From: Rhizopus sp. PT2906
Taxonomy: Eukaryota; Mucoromycota; Mucoromycetes; Mucorales; Rhizopodaceae
NCBI GenBank assembly: GCA_025529335.1
Contig: JAMYHX010000084.1
Coordinates: 55,500-119,499, forward strand
Length of the DNA stretch: 64,000 nt
Reading direction: 5' to 3'
Shown: positions 58,428-64,000 of the stretch, piece by piece
Layout of the letters: the number at the start of each line of letters is the position of its first letter
How positions within the stretch are numbered: position 1 is the stretch's first letter
Position numbers and translations under genes: made by a program
The notes under the pieces: generated by a model
The model's input: only the letters and a program-made list of their open reading frames with translations
Database searches by the model: none
What the model was told of the DNA's origin: nothing

Positions 58428-58883
58428 CTTCACTTGGATTTTGAATCACGATCAATAGATAGTCTTGATCTTAAAAGATTGTTAATATACATCTACCAAT
58501 ATTAATAATAAATATCTTTAATATACCCGGTGCAATCATTATTTCATGCTTTTTAGTTCTCACTCTTAAGAATGTCAAGTCATTCTAATGACACATGAGC
58601 AACTTTGTTATTTTTTGATAGATAAAAACTTACTTGATCATCAAGTGTCTTTACTGCTGTTTTTGCTTGTTGAACCAAGGAAGCAATCAACTGTCCATAC
58701 TGTTTTGTCAATTCATGGTCCAAAGTGGATCGAATGGCAGCCCCCTCAGCATTAACAATCACTACTGCTTTTACTCCCTTTTTACCGGATATGCGTTTCA
58801 AAGTCTCATCTACATCAAATGTCTATTGTAATGAGTTGTTTTTTCTCTTTTTTTTTTTTTTTAACTTGCTTTTTTTTTACCAT
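58414..58883 (-). CDS. DYNLRB: Dynein light chain, roadblock/LC7 type
   Basis: Dynein-associated dimer of the Roadblock/LC7 fold. Four exons, 58883-58881, 58822-58634, 58584-58527 and 58469-58414, give 101 residues. Exon 1 is the ATG alone. The protein reads TFDVDETLKRISGKKGVKAV, VIVNAEGAAIRSTLDHELTK, LIASLVQQAKTAVKTLDDQ, then NDLTFLRVRTKKHEIMIAP and DQDYLLIVIQN. These are the standard roadblock blocks (R-I-x-x-x-x-G-V, V-N-x-x-G-x-x-I-R-T/S-T, K-K-H-E-I-M). Length is typical. It converges on TFIIIA with a 14-nt coding overlap. Confidence 0.93.
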
Positions 58884-61586
58884 TATTTAATAGTTGATTA
58901 GTTGGGTATATTTATTAAAGAAAAGGGGGAAAAAAAAAAGACGGACATCCAATATGAGAAATAAAGGTACATCTTGTCTGCTTTGTGAAGGATATTGGTT
59001 ATGTGTGTCTATAAGCAATTAAATAGTTTGTCATCATTCATAGCCATCAAAAGACTCCTCCCCTCCTTCTTGTTGGGATATATAATATCATCATAGCTGG
59101 TCATTATAAATCAAATGTATGTGCTTCCTAACAGACAGAGAGAAGACAAGGTAGCAGAACAAACGCGTCCTCTATTAGATATTGAACTGAATTGAGTTGG
59201 AAATATAAAGTTGGTTATGAATCTATTGAATCCAAAAAAAAAAGAGTATTCGTCTTTTCTATTAAACTAACAAATATCACGGTTGACTTTAATTATCTTT
59301 AATGGACCTAAGATAATATCTCTCTTTATATATATATTATTAAAGACTAAACAACAGGCATACAAACGTGAACTATGCACTTTTTGAATAAGAGTGCATA
59401 TGTACACATTTAGCAAGGATGGATATTTAACAGGGGCCAATCAGAAATTTAAGCGGAAAATTTCTGTGCTCATCACAGGTTTACTGCTGCACGAGGCTGT
59501 GTAACGATAGACGATCCGTTCGGTTTATCAGCTTACAAGTAGCCGAAGAAAGGCGATATCAGAGCAGAAAAAAAGTGGCCGCCTCCGTTGATGCTTCCTT
59601 GCTGTATAAAGCAAGAAAGTGAATGATACATCTACAGCTTTTTAAGACAAGTTAAAGATAACTTTTGGGCCAATTAAAATCATTTTGATAAGATAAAAAA
59701 ATAAGCAGACGCGTACCTGAACAAACTTTGCAAACAATTTAATCTATACATTGATTAAAAACAATAGAAGGCTTCTTTTTTAATGACTGTTCTTAAACTG
59801 TAGAAGTTGTTGCCAATCATTTTGTCAAGATTTTTATAACCGTCTCGTTTTAGATTAAAACCTTGTAGATGACAATCTCACAAAAAGCAGTAAATTTCAT
59901 AGTGTAAAATGTGGTTCTTATGTCAACAGTAAGGAAATGGAGAATCCCATTCAAATTGTACTCTTCAATTGCACTCTTGTGCAAAATATTACCAGTCGAT
60001 TAAAAGTTTAATGTTACCAATGCATCTTAACGGATTCTACTTTCACTTTACCAAAACATATTGAATGCAATGGTCGGTATTTTCATATGAACCAATAATG
60101 TAACTTTGCAATATTTTCGACAGTTGTACAAGTTTATCTTGAGCTTCTAAGCTGCCAGCAACACCGTTTCGAAATGCTTTGATTATAATTATTGATGGTT
60201 GTTTTTTTTTATATCTATAATGTAATATTGTGTCAAGGCAATGTTTCTTGATATTTTGTGATTGTGCTAAAAGCTAGTATATCTGAAATAATAAAGAGAA
60301 ATACGGATGTATGTCTAATCACTTTAATATGGATTAAAAGCGAAAGAAAAGAACATTATAACACAGAATCGACATTTAATATGCAAACAGTATTATTACG
60401 TGCATTAATCATCTTGAATAAAGGTTTAATCATGATAATGGTGTGTTTTATGATCAATCTCTTTGCTTTTGTTGCTTTCTTGGACTACAAGTAACCTTGA
60501 AAGTATTTATAGATCAATTCTCACTAATAAGTCTCATTTGAGATATTGATTATAGTCTCTACATCTTTACAATTGTTTCTCACAAAGTCAAGAAATAGTC
60601 TCCCTAATGCTTTTTTAAACAATTTGTTTTACAAGAGCTCCTAAAGAGTTCCCGACTAGTATATTTTCATAATAAAAAAGTGTGTACATATATATATATA
60701 TATATCATTTGTTACTTGCTTATGTGCTAAACATTTAAGAACAGACTATTACAGATGAGGAATGATCTTATTTTTACACGACTCTCTCTCTTTTTCTTTA
60801 TGTATGGTGAATAAGCTGTATTCATACAAGTTGAGGCTGAATGTTACAGTCGATCAATGACGTAGAAAAAAAAAAAAAAAAGGATAATCATAAATGATAA
60901 CACGACTCTCCCATTGTATGTTTATATAAAAGTCATCTTTTTCCCTTTAAGAAATGAATAAAGATATATAATGTAAACAAGGTTGTACGTAAAATAATAA
61001 CAATAGTTCAGATGATCGAATAAACTCTCAAAAAAGGAGAAAATGGTTTTATTTCCGTTGTAAGGAAAAAGTAGTGGCAAAAAAGATAAAATGTACGACT
61101 GATCACAAAGTAAGACATTGTTATTAATCAACTAGTTTGATTATATAAGGTTGAGATATAGAATTCTTAAGAAATGGTGCGATAAAAATTATATGATCAA
61201 CATATTACTGTTTAAGTGATGATGAATTCCAAGAATTGGGTTACGATGAGTGTTGTTTATTTTAAACATAAACCGGGGAAATAAACTCGTTCTATATACT
61301 TTATATGTATATATATATTTTTAAATGATTGTGCCTGAAATCTATCTTGTCTATTTATCTGTGTTTAACCACTCTACACTTTAACAACAACAGTAGCAAA
61401 AACAGTTGGAAATAAAGGGGCTGAGATATAAAAAATTAAACAAAGAGAATTAAGAACTTTTTTTTTTTTTTTTTTTTTTTCTATTTTGTTTCCCTTTTTC
61501 TTAGTTCATTTTCAAATTAAAACTCTCTTTTCTTCTTATTCTTTCTTCTTCTTTCTTCTTTTTTCTTCTCTTCAATTCACCTGTTC
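58884..61586. other. 2.7-kb intergenic region upstream of the propeller-like gene
   Basis: AT-rich with no recognised gene. A GTG-started frame at 60258-60494 with a hydrophobic end and a minus-strand frame at 60922-61131 resemble nothing known. T/A runs and TATATA repeats occur near 60690-60710 and 61310. The last ~140 bp form a pyrimidine-rich leader: a T run at about 61459-61480, then CTTCTTCTTTCTTC strings. Confidence 0.5.
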
Positions 61587-61604
61587 ATGTTTAGAATATG
61601 CTGA
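61587..61604 (+). promoter_or_regulatory. Upstream ORF overlapping the main start codon
   Basis: ATGTTTAGAATATGCTGA: a five-codon upstream frame whose stop lies just past, and in a different frame from, the main ATG at 61598. If the leader includes 61587, ribosomes would have to skip it or reinitiate backwards by ~7 nt. Confidence 0.5.
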
Positions 61605-63670
61605 ATATCAGCAATGATCATGATTGGCTATCCCAAATTGAAGATGATACAGAATCAGACTACTCACTCGATTATGAATATATTGGACCAAGACAACCAA
61701 TTTATAGAAGTGATCAAGATGCTGACTCAGTCTGCTCTGAATTATCTGATTCACCTTGTCATAATGGTTTCGATATGTGGGATGAAGACCCTTATAGTAC
61801 AAATGATTTCACCTGGGAATCCAATGATATGAAATTAACCAGTTTTATCAAATCAAGAAAAAAAGAACTTGATGCGATCACGACGCCTTGGAAAAAGTCT
61901 AGTTTTTATACAAAGGAGAGAGGTTGGCCAAGACAGTTGCCTTATTCTTCTTCAACTACAAATCATGATCAATCAGCTAGTTCTCTATGTTTAACCTTAT
62001 CAGATTATGGTACCACCGAAAAATTACATGCTATCTATCGTGACAGGATCATCGAATGTGGAACGCCTCTTGGTCATCCCTCATCACATCATTCGACAAA
62101 ACAATCAGATTCAGTCAATACTACTTGGCTTGAAAGTCAAGAGGATAACCATTCTTCTTCTTCTTCTTCTTCATCATCATCTTCTCATTGTAAATCACCT
62201 TCATCTATCACTCAAGCATCATCTTCTTCTTCATCCATCTTTTATGAAACTCATGCCTCCGTATCATTACTTCCACAGGAAGACACTTTGGCTCAGCAAA
62301 ATACTAATCATTCATATCCTGTAGATAAAAATAATAGCAACAATAACAACAATAGCACTCCTTTACTATCAAAATTTGTTCCATATACTAAATATATCAA
62401 ACGCTCTCAGTTTCCTATTGCCTATCCCAAGGACGCTTATCTTCCTTTATCTTTTGAACCTCTCTGTTTAGCAGAAAAATATGGTTATATGGCTATAGGA
62501 GGTTTAGAAGGTGAATTCGAAATATACTGTTGCATGGAAGATCAACCAATCAAGATATGGGGAACAAAGTTCAAAGGAAAGAATAATGTCATGCTCATGA
62601 CAAACGCTATTCAGATTGTACGATTCAAAAAACAAAAGGAACATAAACACCTGCTTATTGCCTGCATGAACGACGCCGGTGTACTCATTTATGAACTCCC
62701 TAAACACAGCGACTGCTATCCATTATCGTCGTCCAGCGTCACTCTCCTACACCACATCCGCTCCTTTGACCGTGTTCCGATCAATGACGCCAGACTGAGT
62801 CCGAACAATGAGTACTTGATCTGTGTGGGTGATGATGCATGCATCTTTTACCTCACACTAGCCTACAACAACCATGATCAACTAACCGTGACGACTCCAA
62901 AACGTATTCTCATCCCAGACAACGTCCTCTGCCTGTCGCACTCACCCTACTCCTCTCAGCATCTCGCCTGGAGCAAGTCATCACTTTATTTTGCTCATAC
63001 CTCCGACACCCATAACTTTGTCCTCGTCTGGCGCACACAGCCTAAACTGGAGATGCTCTACCGCATTGACGCCGGAGGTTACACGTACGCCATTCAATTT
63101 CATCCCGAACATGAAGGCGTTCTTGCGTTCTCGAATCGATACGGATACCTTCACACCGTTGACCTGACAGAGGCTGTCTCGATCTACAATCCAAACCAAG
63201 TCATCTCTATTCACCACTTTGATCGTCCATCGACTACCTCACCCGGTCACGTCTGTACACCCTCTTGCATCCCATCCGACGATCCTATCTACCACACAGC
63301 CGATCTTGTGGCAAGACAAGAGATCACCATGGTATCCTTTCGTGGTGAAAAGAACAGGCGGTTGAGAATCCTCGCCAAGATAAACGGTATTCAATGGTCA
63401 CACGACGGCAAGTACCTCTACATCTCCACAAAGAAACGCGTGCTCGCTTATCAGTTTGTCAAATCGATGCGTCAAGTAGACTCTCTGGAGAAAATGGCTG
63501 GTTTGAAGGTGCTCTCGATCATGGAGGAGCAAGGTCTCAAGAAACGGAAGCGAGCCGAAACCGAATGGGAACAGAGTAAACGCTTGGCTTGGATTCATCA
63601 ATGGAGTCAGGTACCAAAACATGTTCGAGACAAAGTTTTGGCAAAAACGACTGATTTGGCAAGTCATTAA
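61598..63670 (+). CDS. WD40/beta-propeller-like protein (DUF2415-type C-terminus)
   Basis: Single exon, 690 residues. The N-terminal ~260 residues are acidic and low-complexity, with Ser runs (62155-62185) and an Asn run (62325-62355). The rest reads as propeller blades: LAEKYGYMAIGGLEGEFEIY, FKKQKEHKHLLIACMNDAGV, NDARLSPNNEYLICVGDDAC, YAIQFHPEHEGVLAFSNRYG, INGIQWSHDGKYLYISTKKR. The end is a Lys/Arg-rich helix. This matches conserved fungal WD40-like proteins carrying DUF2415; function is not established. Codon use shifts to a more GC-rich third base after ~62650, unlike the AT-rich first half. Confidence 0.75.
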   Translation: MLNISNDHDWLSQIEDDTESDYSLDYEYIGPRQPIYRSDQDADSVCSELSDSPCHNGFDMWDEDPYSTNDFTWESNDMKLTSFIKSRKKELDAITTPWKKSSFYTKERGWPRQLPYSSSTTNHDQSASSLCLTLSDYGTTEKLHAIYRDRIIECGTPLGHPSSHHSTKQSDSVNTTWLESQEDNHSSSSSSSSSSSHCKSPSSITQASSSSSSIFYETHASVSLLPQEDTLAQQNTNHSYPVDKNNSNNNNNSTPLLSKFVPYTKYIKRSQFPIAYPKDAYLPLSFEPLCLAEKYGYMAIGGLEGEFEIYCCMEDQPIKIWGTKFKGKNNVMLMTNAIQIVRFKKQKEHKHLLIACMNDAGVLIYELPKHSDCYPLSSSSVTLLHHIRSFDRVPINDARLSPNNEYLICVGDDACIFYLTLAYNNHDQLTVTTPKRILIPDNVLCLSHSPYSSQHLAWSKSSLYFAHTSDTHNFVLVWRTQPKLEMLYRIDAGGYTYAIQFHPEHEGVLAFSNRYGYLHTVDLTEAVSIYNPNQVISIHHFDRPSTTSPGHVCTPSCIPSDDPIYHTADLVARQEITMVSFRGEKNRRLRILAKINGIQWSHDGKYLYISTKKRVLAYQFVKSMRQVDSLEKMAGLKVLSIMEEQGLKKRKRAETEWEQSKRLAWIHQWSQVPKHVRDKVLAKTTDLASH

Positions 63671-63802
63671 GCTATTATTTTTACATGTACACTTTACATA
63701 TATTTTTATATATCTTTTTCTTTAATACAAATGGTTTAAATAAAACAAAATCTTGAATACATGTAAACCTCTTTAAAAATACACAACGACAAGACAGCTG
63801 AT

Positions 63803-64000
63803 TTAAAGCTTGTCATAGTACTTGTCAAGACCAGGAATATCAGGAGTAAGACCCTTTCTGGTACGGACATCACGGACGATATCGTAGACCTTGTTACCGG
63901 CTTCCAAGGGGTTACCGGACATAAGTTGCCAGTGATCAAAGACAGCTTGAGGGAAGGCTTGACCAGAGGTGGCGGAACGAAGATCAGCGTTGAAACCGAA
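63803..64000 (-). CDS. EFT2: Translation elongation factor 2, C-terminal end (3' partial)
   Basis: Last 65 residues of the ribosomal translocase eEF2: FGFNADLRSATSGQAFPQAV, FDHWQLMSGNPLE, VRDVRTRKGL and a terminal LDKYYDKL. These are domain V and the standard C-terminus of eEF2. GC-rich, biased codons fit a very highly expressed gene. The rest of the gene lies beyond the right edge. It converges with the propeller-like gene, with 132 bp between stops. Confidence 0.96.
   Translation of the reverse strand, partial: FGFNADLRSATSGQAFPQAVFDHWQLMSGNPLEAGNKVYDIVRDVRTRKGLTPDIPGLDKYYDKL

Noticed and set aside
1..64000. tRNA, rRNA genes or CRISPR arrays
   Set aside because: No tRNA B-box with matching arms, no rRNA-like stretch and no spaced short repeats were recognised by eye; a covariance-model scan would be decisive.

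Overview
The window is AT-rich eukaryotic DNA. Genes are compact and multi-exon, with GT-AG introns mostly of 40-65 nt. The gene set (class I myosin, ERG6, Ste12 fused to C2H2 fingers, EMC1, Trs120, NOC3, TFIIIA, dynein roadblock light chain, eEF2) is fungal. The Ste12 plus C2H2 architecture, the short introns, the pyrimidine-rich leaders and the transposon families point to an early-diverging filamentous fungus, most likely Mucoromycota/Mucorales. Species cannot be fixed from sequence alone. All exon joins below were made by hand from GT-AG sites and reading-frame phase.

Layout. 0-2.7 kb: 3' part of a class I myosin, then a small coiled-coil protein on the other strand. 2.7-7.6 kb: gene-poor repeat land with a piggyBac-like fragment, a tandem duplication and a 204-bp TA-flanked MITE. 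7.7-8.9 kb: a Kre2/Mnt1-type mannosyltransferase. 9.4-15.9 kb: a segment bounded by near-identical 58-bp inverted repeats, each next to TA. It holds two dead Tc1/mariner transposases, three copies of an ~80-bp repeat, and an intact 10-exon gene with a PD-(D/E)XK-like motif. 16.3-43.1 kb: dense housekeeping block, in order MSH1, ERG6, STE12-type factor, alpha/beta hydrolase, ankyrin protein, RnpA-like protein, cytochrome b5-acyl-CoA dehydrogenase, EMC1, F-box protein, TRS120, CRAL-TRIO protein, NOC3. 43.1-53.7 kb: second repeat-rich island with transposase relics, a possible zinc-knuckle microgene, a decayed Fanzor (eukaryotic TnpB) gene and an adjacent decayed Helitron on the same strand. 53.7-64 kb: DNAJC7-like co-chaperone, tandem-BTB protein, a small zinc-finger protein, TFIIIA, DYNLRB, a long intergenic stretch, a beta-propeller-like protein and the 3' end of eEF2.

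The housekeeping genes do not form one pathway. They cover membrane and secretory functions (ERG6, EMC1, Trs120, CRAL-TRIO, mannosyltransferase), ribosome and 5S RNA functions (NOC3, TFIIIA, eEF2), mitochondrial DNA or RNA (MSH1, possibly the RnpA-like protein) and cytoskeleton (myosin I, roadblock).

The points most worth following up are the Fanzor-Helitron pair (48.7-52.9 kb), the TIR-bounded 6.5-kb segment with its nuclease-like cargo gene, and the 119-residue protein resembling the bacterial RNase P protein subunit. No tRNA, rRNA or CRISPR array was seen.
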